A stretch of DNA of 64,000 bases from Liolophura sinensis (Eukaryota > Mollusca > Polyplacophora > Chitonida > Chitonidae). Where the stretch lies: contig NC_088303.1 in the NCBI RefSeq assembly GCF_032854445.1, forward strand, positions 7,507,501-7,571,500, written 5' to 3'. Positions within the stretch are counted from its first letter, which is position 1, and each line of letters begins with the position of its first letter. Under the pieces are notes generated by a model. It did not search any database. It had not been told where the DNA came from and saw only the letters and a list, made by a program, of their open reading frames with translations. Positions 1 to 12,349 of the stretch are shown here, piece by piece. Position numbers and translations under genes: made by a program.

Positions 1-2897
1 CAGTAGTGTCTTCATGAACGAGTGATATATCCATTAAGAAATAGTTTGCTTCAGGGTCCATTCATTTATGGCTCTATACAAGTACGTCTGTGCATTTTAA
101 CGCAGTAGTTTAGCGGTCTGCATTTACCAAGTGGCAAAAGTCTTACGTGACCTTAGTGTTTACAATATGGTCAGAAAAGGACATTGAAGTATCCAGTATT
201 TTAAAGGCAATTTACTAAGTTGTAAAATTTGAAAAGAAGTATTTTGTCCTACATACACGTCATAAAAGTCTTTTTTTTTCTTTTTTTTCCCTTTAACTTC
301 AATGTAGACATTTACACTCCGCAAAGAGAATTACAGAATAACTTAGTCCGTAATCTTAGTGTTTTTGGTATTGTGAATCAACCGTCTTCTTACTTGAAAG
401 TCAAAAAATCTGATCAAAGGTATGCGCTGACATTGTAGTTTTCAGACATGTAAATCACAAGTAAGGAAATGACTCGAACGTTTACTTGCCTGAGCTAATC
501 TACCTTAACTCACTGTAACAGTGTGCGTAAACCTTTGATAAACTGTTGTGAATCCAGCTGAAAACCTTGCAAATCTTACATATAAATGTGCAGTTCAACT
601 GGATATTCAACTAATAGCGTACATAAAAATGTGGACAAAATGTGGACTGATGAATTCTCTTTGCTTCATAAACAATCCAAAACACCCTTTCAAATTGGCG
701 TTATTATAGTATTAAGTTGAACTGTCCACGATATATTGATATTTCTCCTGCTTTTTGTAATTTGCGAAGGGCCTTATAATGTGATTTTTCATTTTATCAA
801 AATGTATGATAAAGCTATTACTGCAGAAAGACTTTCATGTCTTCATTTACTGCTATCGACCTTATTAACATGGTTAATACCAACTATGTTTGGCCATCTC
901 AGGTGGTACCAATATCCTGTCTGGCCCATGGACTAATATTAGTGAAGCATTCTTTAGCACAGCATTCTATAAGGGATATTTACTGGCTCATTAAGCTAAA
1001 CAAAGGAAGCCCAACGGTCGAATTCAGCTCTCAGTAGTATGATAGTTGTTCGAGTCTAGCAGTTTGTCAGAAGTTTGAAGAAAGGCGATGTTTTACCCCT
1101 GGTACTCTGGCTCTCACAAACGAACTAAACAAATAGGTTATTAAATAAAATGAATGCAATGAACCTTAAGTTTTTATTGTATGGTACAGTGTAATGATAC
1201 ATAGGAACTGTGAGCTGTTCAGTCTCGTGAGATCACAAGCAAAATGTCTGGGAAGCTCCATACAAAATAACGTTTATGTCAGCTGGATAGCAACAATCGT
1301 AAAAACTGCAGACGTAAAAGATGGGCTAGAGATGTGTACTTCCCATGTATGTTGATACAGGTACGTTATAGCTTGCTTGTGACACTTACAAAGATTCCCA
1401 CATAAAGATCAGCTATAAATAATTCACATATAGCAAAGTTGTTTCAACTTTCTTTTGCCCTTTTGAAAACTATTTTACATGATTGATAACTATTTCGTAT
1501 GTGACCGAATTAACCGTTGATTCAGTTACAACATCTGTACAACTCCATGGTGTCAAATCTACCATGTAAAAGTAAAAACTAACGGTAAAATAGTAACACT
1601 AAATGTAAACGCTTGTAAATTCTATTTCATTAGAGCCGGAGAACTGTTACGCCTAAGTTGGGAATGTACGGCATTCAGTAGATTATATTGTAGAATTTAA
1701 AAGCCTCTGTGAACTTTATAGTAAACAATAGTTAAAAAGCCTTAGAAATTAACTGATATAGATTCTCAGTCACAAAAATGGTTCTATTAGGAGTAGGCGG
1801 CTGCCGTGAGATTATCGGTCAGGAAAGTTAAAGTTAAAAATAGACTTTTTCACGCACCCTGCAATGAGCCCGATCTAATGTGTTAAAAAAAGAGGTTATT
1901 TTTAAATAAAAAATAGTACTCCATTATCTGGTTGTTAATCCTGCTCCCAGCAATGAAATCTTGCTAACCAGCCCTGTGGCTCGATAGAAATCCTTTTAGG
2001 GATCCACTTTTGGATATATTGTTAATTTTTTCCCAACATCAGATTAACTGTTATCTTTTTTCTTGATAATTACATTTTTGAAGCAGTTTTTCAGAATGTA
2101 CTCTGTGGATTTAGTTGCCTGTATTCAATACGATCCATTAGACGACACGACGTAATATGACGGTTATCGGCGTGTGTCTCCGCAGTTCAAAACATACACA
2201 GATAGAGGTCCGAATCAACCGTACATACACAAGTACCTGCCAATGTTCCCAACTAAAGGCTGCACCTGAGTCAACAAATGCTGAGTTAGAACAAGATATA
2301 TGACTTATATGGTCGGGCCGAATTACATCCCTTGTTGTCACTTTCCGACTTACACTGAGTGTTTTTAGGAACGAGCTGTGCTTAGGTGGGACCCGTGAAA
2401 ATGGTTAAAAGCGACTTTCAAAGATAAAGCGGCATCACGAAGTTAAACACCTTCTTTTAGGACAGATTTTAATTTTGTAAACTGATTTAGAAAGCCCAGG
2501 ATAAACTTTGTCTGATTTTAAGCCATTCTCAGGAAATTTAAAAAGGCGCCACATGTAGGGCTAAAACGGAGGGCTTCGACGATCTCCTTCCAATATACAT
2601 GTAAAAGATCAAAAAAAAGACATTTAAGCAACTCTTGATGACTGATGTCATGTTTTTCTACATTCTAATACCTATAAAACTGTCATCACTGTCGTGAAAT
2701 ACCTACATACTGCACATTCCAATAGGCTAGGTCACACTGCTCATAGTTTTATGCCTCAAAACCTAATGCCCCGTTACGTCATTTATCCATTTTATTTTGT
2801 CTGTGTTTGTGTGTGTATGTGTGTTTTCTGCCGTACTCAAGAATATTTCACTTTTACGACATAGATTGTAACGCACATTGCGTCATAACTGATGTTG
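1..2897. other. Noncoding stretch, nothing recognised
   Basis: Only short open frames (under 75 codons) occur on either strand. None resembles a known family or carries convincing splice sites with flanking coding sequence. No tandem repeat or SINE was recognised here. Probably intergenic or intronic. Confidence 0.5.
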
Positions 2898-2908
2898 TAT
2901 ATATATAT

Positions 2909-2984
<76 letters not shown>

Positions 2985-3013
2985 TTATATATATACATAT
3001 TTATATATATATA
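2898..3013. repeat. (TA)n microsatellite
   Basis: About 115 bases of near-pure TA with a few interruptions (acatac, atttat) near both ends. The open frame of Tyr-Ile repeats across it is an artefact of the dinucleotide repeat. Confidence 0.97.
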
Positions 3014-5182
3014 GGCTTAATTTTATAGGACTGAATAAATCTTTTTGTGTAAGAGCGCTTGTATTTTCGTCGCTAAACAGATGATTTGTCTCAGCAATGA
3101 GAGGGAAGAATCCATAGCATTGGTTTAATGATGTTATATAATTTGTCATTCAAGTACTTTTATATTATCGCGCTCAGCGTCAGAGAACATGTCGAATTGA
3201 CCGGACCGATATTTTGCTATCCACAACACGGCCAAAATGTTATTAGCACAATGGAAATCGGGGTATATCATGCCTGTTCATTGGTACACAGAGGACACAG
3301 CATCATTGTCACCCATATGTCCCAATATCCTGCATGTTCTTCTTGACGAGAGAACTGACATCATAACGCGCCTATTTCGTTTGCCTTGGGTAGTATTTAT
3401 TTATTGAGTATTTCACCACTGACGAGGCGCTGAGCAACACATATCCTGAAGTGTATCTTGGTTAGGAGAGACATGTAACACTCACTAATTATTTAGCATC
3501 CGGCAGATTAAATTCTATATCAATCTGATGCAATATTTATGTTTTTGCATGATGATGGCGATAACTGTCGAACTTCCCTCAGGTGTTCATTAATTTTTGT
3601 GTGCTGCAATGAAATCCAAGAATCGTTTCTTTTGGTAATCGGGAAATGTCCCAACTTGAACGCTCCAGTGTGAATGCATCTGAGTGGAATAAGAGATTGC
3701 TGCTTAATTACACTGTCAGGCCTGTTTAATCACCTGCGTTGGAAATCATGCGGAGATGAAGAGATCTAGCATGCGTAAAAATGCCCCCCACCCCCCCTAT
3801 AATGACAAAAATTAACCACACATCCACACGAAGAGGTTGACATTTACTTCCCGGGGAAGTATTACAGTTAAATACATTCAATGTCATCCAACTCATGCCT
3901 GGAACTCACATTCAATTCTTAAGAATTCTACTTGCAGGTTATCTGTGGCATTTAGGCGTCGATGTGCCTTTTTGTTCATTTTCTTTTTTACGTTTCATGT
4001 TATTCCAAAAACAATGTTTGAGCAAATGTATTAGGTTGCATATATCAAGAGGAAGGTTTTGCGAGTTGCATCCATAATGGGACAAGATTATAGGCACTTA
4101 CAATTTCAGTGTAGCAACATAACAATTTATTCTAATCACGAATTACAAAACGTAATGCAAAACCTTTTCTGTCATTGATTATAATAATAGTAGTTGCTTA
4201 AACAGTAGCAAATTACACGCCCCCTGGCACCATGGCTTAGGAAGAATTAGAAAAAAATGCAGTGACGTTTATTGCAATGTATTAGACGTCACTGCTCTAG
4301 AAATGCAAAGCCCTGCTCATAAAACACAAGTGTACGAGTATTAAAATCTGAAACACCAACAGACTAAAGCTGCAGGCCGTTGTCTATTCCCACATGATAA
4401 AATTATCTTGGTATGTGAAAGCCTGTCTGTATGCTTGTTTATTGAGTTACGAGGAATTGCTCAAATGCGCGCAGACAAAGTAGGCGTAAAACAACCAAAG
4501 GCTATAATGGAAAACCAAGTTTGGTGCTAAAATGTTGATACCTCAGGGCCACAATCGCCACTGTCTTCATATGACCAACTTCCTGATGTCTAACATCATC
4601 AACCTTAATTTACTTCAGAGGAATATTTCCTCTTCAAAGCAAAGTGTTGATAACGAACTTTCCTTCATAATTATACATGGTTCACTGTCCAGTCAGGTTT
4701 TGCTCTTCAAAGGTCGACTGGCATCTTGGATACTGACCGATAGTTCAAAAGCCAATTACATCCGAATCAAAAGGCTCGGCTGAGCCTCCAGAAAGATGCC
4801 AATATCAAGCTAAACAAACTATTACACTCCTGACGCACTCACTAGACTATGCCGGTAAAACCCTGTGCATCTGGAATGTAATCCGTGAGAAAAGGATCAA
4901 TCTTGAAATAATCTATTTAAAGCCCTAACACCATTCTAACGGGGCGGTAATCAAGCACAACGGGGATAGGGGCAAGTCTAGACATACCACACAAACAGTT
5001 CTCACAAACTTTGTACCATAAATCATCAGAGGTGGACTGATGGGGAGTTTGTCAGTATTGTCCAATGGATGTCAAGATGGCGTTTGTACTTGTAACTGAA
5101 ACGTACAAAGGCAGTATATGCAACGCCACGTGAACATCTATTCAAACTGTAACACCTTTATTTTTGTCCGCTTACTTCATTG
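3014..5182. other. Noncoding stretch, nothing recognised
   Basis: No open frame over about 85 codons and no recognisable protein family, RNA gene or repeat. It includes a short C-run near 3,785-3,796. Confidence 0.45.
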
Positions 5183-5320
5183 TACTTTAACGGTGTATTC
5201 AAGAGGTTTTCAAATGTACGATGGCGGTCAGTTTTATGAAGCTGAGGGAACCGGAGAACCTTGGATAAATCACTGACCTTTGGCAGGTTACTGACAGATC
5301 TTTGCACACGTGATGTGTAG
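5183..5320 (-). mobile_element. Degenerate fragment of tRNA-derived SINE family A
   Basis: The order of blocks matches the family A body seen intact at 38,446-38,693: a diverged tail block, then 'atggcggtcag', then 'caggttactgacag' near the right end. The tRNA-like head is missing and divergence is high, so this is an old copy. Confidence 0.55.
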
Positions 5321-6479
5321 ATATATGATGACAAGTATTATTCAACTTATTTTACATTAGATAAACGGCAACATATGCGTTGTCGACCGCTTATGGTTAC
5401 CAACGCCCCATAAGCAGCGAAAGCAACCTCAACATAAACCATTAGGTATAGCACTCATTTTCATTGGTTGCTGTAAATATGAAGTATTCGATGCTGTTGT
5501 GTAAATTAAGTTCAAAAGTACAAAACGGGTGGGTTACAGTGGAATGCTTGACACACAGCGAAGAGATTGTTGGAACACAAACACAGGTATAGATAGAGCT
5601 AACAAGGAAGTTAAAATACGTTCTTCCTAATTTAGCATCATTGCATTTAGAAAAAGTATGTAGTACGTCATTGTACTTGTTACTCGTGGCCTCAGATGCT
5701 ATACTATATAACATTCTTGTAAATTGATTCTTTCTTCAAAATAAAAACATCTTGCAAATATCAGCTGCCTGGATAAGTGCGTTTTTTTTCAAGAGTGTGC
5801 TATTCATTAACCTGTTTGAATGTTCGTCGATTTCCAGCCCAGTCCGGTTTCCTCCACCGATAAAACTGATCCCCACTGTGTAAATGAACATTTCTTAACA
5901 ATGGCGTTAAAAACAATAACGATTTTTTTTCGCTCAAATATGTTGTTTATACTTTTATGTATCTCTCCGTATTTGCTTTACATAACGGCTATTTCTTCAC
6001 ACTTATGCCTCCACTCTCAATAGACTTGTCAGATGCTAAAAATATGTTCGCGATGTTGGTCGATTTGGGAACCACCATTCGTAAGGATTGTTAATGATCT
6101 ATCTGAAAATTCTTATTGATAGCCAGGAATGGATCCCTGTGACAAGTGTTTCACTAATATCTCCCTTCAATACAGATTGACTGTACTCAACTGTGGCAAA
6201 ATGAAAGACATTTATAACCGATACATCAAGACTGTGATCGATAGCAGAGGAAAGGAATTCTCAATACGCGAGATTTTTCTCGTATCAGCGAACAACATAA
6301 TCCACAGACAACTGCTAAATGAAATATCAAATATCAAACTCTGTCATGTGTCTCTCGCTGAAAACTGCCCACATCTTTCGCCATAGATTTGTTACTTAAA
6401 TGTGTAACTCTGGCAATACAGACCTTCAAACTCTCGTTAGGTCATTCTATTCAAGCGCAGTTATCGTTGGGTTGATCAG
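5321..6479. other. Noncoding stretch, nothing recognised
   Basis: Contains an 85-codon open frame at 6,129-6,386 (+) with no recognisable domain, no clear splice context and no relative elsewhere in the window. I do not call it a gene. Confidence 0.4.
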
Positions 6480-7489
6480 TACTTGCTGAATGAAGTCACG
6501 AGCTCGATTCCAGCTATCAATGGTTCAGTTCCAGCTTTAAATTTGTCTTTTTTTGTGAATCCAAGCTTTACTCTGAGCTCTTCGGTATGTTCCGCCCATA
6601 AATCTGATCGACGTCGTATAACTGAAAAATGCAATGAGTGCGGCTTGAAACAGCAAGACATAAGAACTGAAAGAATAACTTTAAGCGGAAAACCTTTTTA
6701 TCACTAGTAAATGAAAAATGTCTAGCCGTAAAATGACACCACTTGCATTGGAAAGTTTTGTTTCCGGCTGATAGAAAATAAAATCCATTTCCCAGGTGTA
6801 CAGTGTGCTTTTACTGAAAATGTTGAAATTCGATCATGTGGCAAAAAATGAGAATGTCAGTATTATCTCAAATAATGGAAACGCTTTTTTCCATAAATTT
6901 GCACAATTTTTGTGACAAGATTGTGCAGAGGAAAGTCATTAAAGATAAAAATGAACGACAAATGAGAGCGTGATTAAATTCCAGTCTGTCCCGTTCTGTT
7001 CTCGCGTCATCATGTTGGCTCACTGGAAGACCGAGATCTCTATCTTACCCTGGTTGACTGACGCATATGTAGTCACTGACAAAGGTTTCGTAAGGCAGGC
7101 ACACATCCGACTTTCTGCGAATGTACTGTCACACTCACTTATTCCTAACATCCGTAATCTCAGCAATATAGCCAGCGAAATATGTGGCAAATTCATTCAT
7201 CCAGATTCAAAGAGAGCATACTAGATTTTCTTGGCGTGAGCAAGAAGCAGTACGTGGAAAACCTCCCCACAATGTATTTCGTCCAAAGCAGCCTATCTAA
7301 TGGAAACATTTATGCCCATGTCATTCAGCCTATTTTCACATTACCTAACCAGTTTTACGCATAATGTGTAATTATTTTGCCTTTCTGTATCTTTCAAATT
7401 CAGCAATTTATAGCTGCTTCAATCGTTTTTTTCTCCCCCCCCCCTTCTCTTCGCTATACCTATTACTTTCAAATAAAACGATTCGTCGT

Positions 7490-7560
7490 CATATGCCGAA
7501 TTGTTAAGTACGACGTTAAAGCCCATGCACTCACTCACTCCCCCACTCACTCAAATAAAA
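7490..7560 (+). mobile_element. 3' tail fragment of SINE family D
   Basis: The sequence 'gttaagtacgacgttaa' followed by a tandem 'ctca' tail matches the 3' end of the family D SINE at 10,727-11,045. The head and body are missing. Confidence 0.6.
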
Positions 7561-7862
7561 CGATATTCTCTTCTCCAGACTTCACACTTTTTTCTCTCAC
7601 ATAAATTGACAAAGCCAGTCAGCGTGATCCACCACTACATACATCTCTACACATCGTACCCGTCAATTCCCTCCCAGCACAGCACTGTAGGCATAGGGAA
7701 TGTGTTAAACCGAATTAGGCATCACCTCCAACCACCGCACCCCTCACCCCACCCACCCCACTTCAATCATCTTTGACTCCGTCACTTCATACTGACGCAG
7801 ATCAGTTAATCGGCTATGAAATGTCGTATTGTAAGTACTGTTGTTGCGCCATAGCATGACCA

Positions 7863-8190
7863 GGTCATATAAGAGCGACGTTAAATCCCAAGCGTACATA
7901 CATAACAAGTCATATAAGTGCGACGTTAAACCCCAAGCGTACATACATAGCAGGTCATATAAGTGCGACGTTAAATCTCAAGCGTACATACATAACAAGC
8001 CATATAAGTGCGCGGTAAACCTCAAGCGTACATACATAACATGTCATATAAGTGCGACGTTAAACCCCAAGCGTACAGACATAACAAGTCATATGAGTGC
8101 AACGTTAAACCCCAAGCGTACATACGTGACAAATCATATAAGTGCGACGTTAAACCCCAAACGTACATACATAACAGGTCACATAATCGG
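7863..8190 (+). repeat. 45-bp minisatellite, seven full copies
   Basis: Seven consecutive units begin with variants of 'ggtcatataagtgcgacg' and end 'gtacatacataaca'. Each is 45 bp except the fourth, which is 44 bp; a partial eighth starts at 8,177. Because 45 is divisible by three, a frame stays open through the array and reads as a 15-residue repeat (YKCDVKPQAYIHNKS-like). The 1-bp deletion in unit four shifts that frame, which argues against translation. The core 'gcgacgttaaaccccaagc' resembles the 3' tail shared by the local SINEs, so the array probably grew from a SINE tail. It is absent from block B at the equivalent place. Confidence 0.95.
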
Positions 8191-9170
8191 GTATATGATT
8201 AAACGCTTAATTCACGAAGGCTTTTAAAGGTCTTACGAAAAAGGCATTGAAAATTACTATATGTAATTTAGGTTCGTGTACGCCTCTAAAAGAATCTAAA
8301 TGTCAAACATTCTAATTTAACTTGCATGTAATTACTGGCGTTTTGAGTTTCCACAATGTGGCTCTGGTCTTCTTTCTACTTTAATAGCAATATTCATTTT
8401 TCTATACAACCACATCCATGCCTCGAACTACACCATATAAATACCGTGAAGAGATGTGGGTTAAATGTTTAGCGTTGACAAAGCTAGTTGGCGTCAAGTC
8501 ACATTACGTGCCACACATAGGTAATTACATGTAAGAGAGACGTTAACGTACATGTAGTAACGTTTTGGGAGATAGTTGTTTATAAACAATGTACAATACA
8601 AGCATAGTTCAATGCCAAGTAGAGGTGGTCGAATGATGAGATCTTCTTTATATTTCTGCACTTCTAGCACATGTGGCAAGATATAACAATCACGAAGCAA
8701 TATGTATATTTCGAGAAGTAATACTGTTATTGTCTTCTCCGTTCATTGTGTAATCAAAGCAATGTACATCGGATACATATCGGTTTCATACAAGATATCC
8801 ATGAAAATTTTCCAAAAAAAGATGAGCAGCAAATAATCCATTCAAAATATAATACATCGTGTAGATGAAAGATTGTTTTACGTCTTACAATGGTTTGGTG
8901 AGCATCATTCAGTAGAGAGTGGCTCGATCACAACAACTGATATTGTCTGCTGATCCCAAAGTCTTGAGTTGGTTAAAACGTGCTTCTGTTCTTGACTTGT
9001 CTTAAACCTGACCACATAGGACCTAGTAACATAAGAGAACTTCATATAGTTTGACTTACTCTACGCACTAGTTTGCAACGATTCACTGTCTATGATAAAT
9101 TTCCCATGTTGTTTTTAAACAGATTACAAAAACCAGACGACCATTGCGTGCACTGAATGCACGACGTGAG

Positions 9171-9293
9171 CTCGGTGAAGTGGGCACAAGATTCCAACAC
9201 AACATTCAACACCATATTCGCCAGAATGCAGCTCGCGCAGCTGAAAATATGGAAATAAATGTTGTGTTGGAATCTTGTGCCAACTTCATCGAG
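9171..9293. repeat. 36-bp inverted repeat forming a long hairpin
   Basis: Arm 9,171-9,206 and arm 9,258-9,293 are reverse complements at 34 of 36 positions, with a 51-nt loop. Within the loop, 9,212-9,218 (ccatatt) pairs with 9,246-9,252 (aatatgg), and 'cagct'/'agctg' can pair further in, giving nested stems. As + strand RNA one of the two mismatches is a G:U wobble. Size and shape are compatible with a miRNA-like or siRNA-producing foldback, but a DNA-level inverted duplication explains it equally well. The corresponding stretch of block C has no such hairpin. Confidence 0.85.
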
Positions 9294-9437
9294 GTATGCA
9301 CATGATATTGTGACGATGAACCTGGAGACATCAGGGTAAATAGTCATGTGATCAGACTCTATGCTTGGAGGACGATCAGTAGATGTGACAGATCTAACCT
9401 TGCATGCCCACTCTGAAATCTTATCAGATATCATTCC

Positions 9438-9660
9438 TCATCTTCTCTTGGCGACGCTCTCAAGCACCACTGCGCGTACACAATCCATCTTGCCTCCTAC
9501 AACAATGTTCCTGTCACATACTTCATTAAGATGATATTTCCGATCGAGCTCACTGTAATCCGCGTCACTAACTTCCCGCGAATCGCCATAGCGGTAGAGT
9601 CCTCTGCCAACAATCCAAGCCCTTAACCATTTTAGTGTGGCAATCCGGAGGTCTGGGGTG
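9438..9660 (-). pseudogene. Decayed coding fragment of unknown family (block A copy)
   Basis: On the - strand one frame reads a PDCHTKMVKGLDCWQR-like segment that ends at a stop near 9,568. A second frame continues with LNEVCDRNIVVGG, then MDCVRAVVLESVAKRR, before a stop at 9,438-9,440. The same peptide order occurs in block C at 29,571-29,799 (LDCWQR, then NELCDWNII, then LESVAKRR) in a single frame. Agreement of amino acids across diverged copies suggests a once-translated segment now broken by frameshift and stops. I do not recognise the family. It may be part of a transposon protein carried by the A/B/C repeat. Confidence 0.4.
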
Positions 9661-10726
9661 TACAGCTGTGATGCTCAAGCAGATATTGCTGATGTATTCA
9701 AGTGTGAACAGCTGGACACTGATCCACTCAACTCCCCTTGGCCATAACGTCACCAGCATTACAGCTCAGAGCTAGATAACATAATTTACAGTTAATTTAT
9801 CAAAGAGTAAGGTCTACTCGACGGCGTAAAATTTAGTTACATGGCAAATAATTGCTGTTTTGGTAAGACATAAACATACGTATTTTGATAAATTAACAAT
9901 ATATCTGCACAACCTAAATGCAAAGGCCTACTTCGAAGAATTCTTGAAGTGAAACCAAAGTGCGCTTTGACCAAATGCACATGAACTTCAAACAACCGTC
10001 CAAATATAGAAATACACTCAAGGAAAAAGCGTGTATATAAACACACAGTTTTGTTGCTACTTTATCTTACATAGATATATTATTTTAGCAAATGACCTTA
10101 AGAAAGACAAAGCAGACAATGTTGTCTCTGGTATGTTTTCTGTCGCGTTCAAGAGAATCTTGACGACCTTTGTCTAACCACCAGGCCACAGAGTTCCAGT
10201 TGACTGTGTAAGCTGTTCAAGGGTGTCTGTACTTACCGGACTTCTGATTCTAAATGGTTGGCAAATGTGGTCACGTTTAATAATACAGATGTACAACATA
10301 TGAATTTGTAGAGCTTCCGTTGTTACGTGTCGCTGACGAAAGGCAATTTTTGTAGAGATTATGACTGATTTACACACAAATAAAAATAGGTGACTGACTA
10401 AAAGAAATAATCTGTATTACTGATTGACTGAAAACAGACGTCATAATTCATTTCCCTACTGTTCCCTTTCACGGCATGCAAAAAGGGAAGTTTAACTCAT
10501 TTAGAAGTAAAAGACCTCTCGCCAATCCAGTCTCTGGTCTCACAGGGACAAGAACTTTAACACAGACCTATTTAAGGTGATGGACATCAAACTCAAGCCA
10601 ACGCTTAAGGGGAGAACTTAGGTTAACACTCGATTTAGTACACAGACTATCCCAAATGTAGGCCAAAAGATTTATATATACGAGCGCCTCTGATAGTCAA
10701 TCGTCTTCTTATTAAGATGGTTCGCT

Positions 10727-11045
10727 TCGGGAGCGGTAGATCCAGGGTCAATCCTGGGTCGAGTCACACCTATGACCTTAAAAGAGGAAGTTGTAACTTT
10801 CTCGCTCCTCAGCATGAGGGGGATAGTGCAACGACTGGTTGACCCGTATCAGTATAATAACTTGGGCCGAGCGGCTTACTTGCCTTCGGTAAGCCGTCTC
10901 AGTGATGCAGCACTAGATAAAAGAGCGGTGGAAATCCGTCCTGCAACAACGAGGCACATTACATGCACCTTAAGGATTCCTTCGTCGTCATATGACTGAA
11001 AAATTGTTAAGTACGATGTTAAATCTCAAGCAATCAATCACTCAC
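10727..11045 (+). mobile_element. SINE family D copy, 5'-truncated, inserted in block A
   Basis: A tRNA-like start with a B-box-like 'gggtcaatcctgg' near 10,746 is followed by the body 'ccgtatcagtataat' and 'cgtcgtcatatgactgaa', and by the tail 'gttaagtacgatgttaaat' with ca/tc repeats. The same family occurs reversed at 35,278-35,594. The insertion interrupts a segment that is continuous in block B (around 18,205). A clear target-site duplication was not found. Confidence 0.75.
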
Positions 11046-11230
11046 TCTGATTACGATCGATTCACTTGGACGTAAGGACGTTTTACAACCACATATAGAT
11101 GCCCTTGGTTGTGTGATGGTCAGCTGGCATTATACAAATTCCCGTTGTCCATGTGGTCTGGAAATTGCGTTAATTGCAGTTAAGTACAGATAATTTAAAT
11201 TTATCAGAATATAGGGATTAATGATACGTG

Positions 11231-12349
11231 GAGAACCATTGGAATTATTTTTGTAATGTCGAACTTTTGATTAAAGAATCTTTGGAATCACACTCTATAC
11301 ATTTATCTTTATATAATTTAAAACTTCCAGTTTTATTTCAGTTTTATGAGTGGAGGGAAGCAGATTGCCGGTGGCCGTCAGTTTTTTTGGATGAAACGTC
11401 AGTTCCAGGGTTAAAACACCAAACTTTGACAACTTATTGTTGAACTTTCTAGCATGTGACGCACAGACAAGCATACCATAATGGTGGACAACAAAAGAGA
11501 GGGTTTTGAGTTGGAACTCTTCTGTCATCAAAGGTAAAAACAGCCCTACGGTGAATGGTGAAAAATGCAATCTTTGACATTAATTTACTGATCACCTGTC
11601 TCACCCTTTTCCAGAGACTCTTTTCTATTAGGAACTTCTCAAGTTCACAGACATTTTTTGACAAGTCACATGATACAGTTGGACTTTTTCTACCTTCAAC
11701 GATAAAAGAGTTCGAACTCGAAACTCCCCTATTGGCTTTGAACAAACGTTGGGCTACACAAAATAGCCACACAATAGACCGCCAATGTCACCTCTGTCCC
11801 ACATCCTCCAACGTTACTACATTGTCTCTAAGTCACATATTGTGTGCAGCATTTCATTTTACTTACCTAGCAAAACCGGTGAGTTTTTAAAGTCGTTGTG
11901 TAAAGTACATTTAAAAATAGAAATCAGGAGGAGCTGAATGAGTGACGGACTAGCACAAGATTAATGGAAGTCAAACACCAGAATACAGCTCTAAAAGGAA
12001 AGCTAAAAATATCTTCTTTCAGATTATGTATCATTTCATTTGGAATGTGGCTGTTGTTTGCCTGACATGTTTTGCAAATATGACATAGGCTACTCATATA
12101 TTGATGTGCTGTTTACGATGATCAAAACATCTGGAGAACATCATGTACCTGAAAAACTGCAGTGCAAAGGCTGTGCTACTCATTAACTTTTATCAACCGC
12201 AATCGAATCGCCTATATTTTTGAAGTAAAATCCAATAAATAAATACACTTCATAAGTACTAGGGTAGGAAAAACAACTTTTGTATAATATACCTAGTACT
12301 GACAGTTTGCCTATGACTTAATCTTTGTTCTCGTCGTTATACCGATTTG
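11231..12349. other. Spacer between blocks A and B
   Basis: Overlapping open frames of 91-111 codons occur on both strands (11,295-11,890) with no family resemblance. A weak match to the SINE family A body lies near 11,340-11,390 ('ttttatgagtggagg'). No gene is supported. Confidence 0.4.

Larger units (their letters stand above)
6480..11230 (+). repeat. Block A: long diverged repeat, direct copy of block B
   Basis: Successive segments match block B in the same order. 6,480-6,660 matches 12,355-12,540; 6,820-7,030 matches 12,590-12,760; 7,560-7,810 matches 12,960-13,190; 8,390-8,860 matches 13,605-14,060. Further on, 8,941-9,030 matches 16,280-16,370, 9,590-9,760 matches 16,560-16,660, 10,500-10,715 matches 17,890-18,210, and 11,066-11,230 matches 18,205-18,360. 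Shared words include 'gacaaagctagtt' and 'gcgcctctgat'. By eye the aligned parts are roughly 75-85% identical, with many indels and private insertions: the minisatellite at 7.9 kb and the SINE at 10.7 kb in A, and a 2-kb insertion at 14.1-16.25 kb in B. No intact gene is present. It could be an old segmental duplication or copies of a large unclassified transposon. Confidence 0.75.

Noticed and set aside
7863-8190. CRISPR array
   Set aside because: Units are contiguous with no unique spacers, and the DNA is eukaryotic; likewise the arrays at 31,155, 34,417 and 61,796.
7841-8227. 128-codon frame with a 15-residue repeat
   Set aside because: Minisatellite with unit length divisible by three; unit four has a 1-bp deletion that breaks the repeat phase.
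11295-11890. Three overlapping 91-111-codon frames on opposite strands
   Set aside because: They overlap one another, lack recognisable domains, and lie between repeat blocks.
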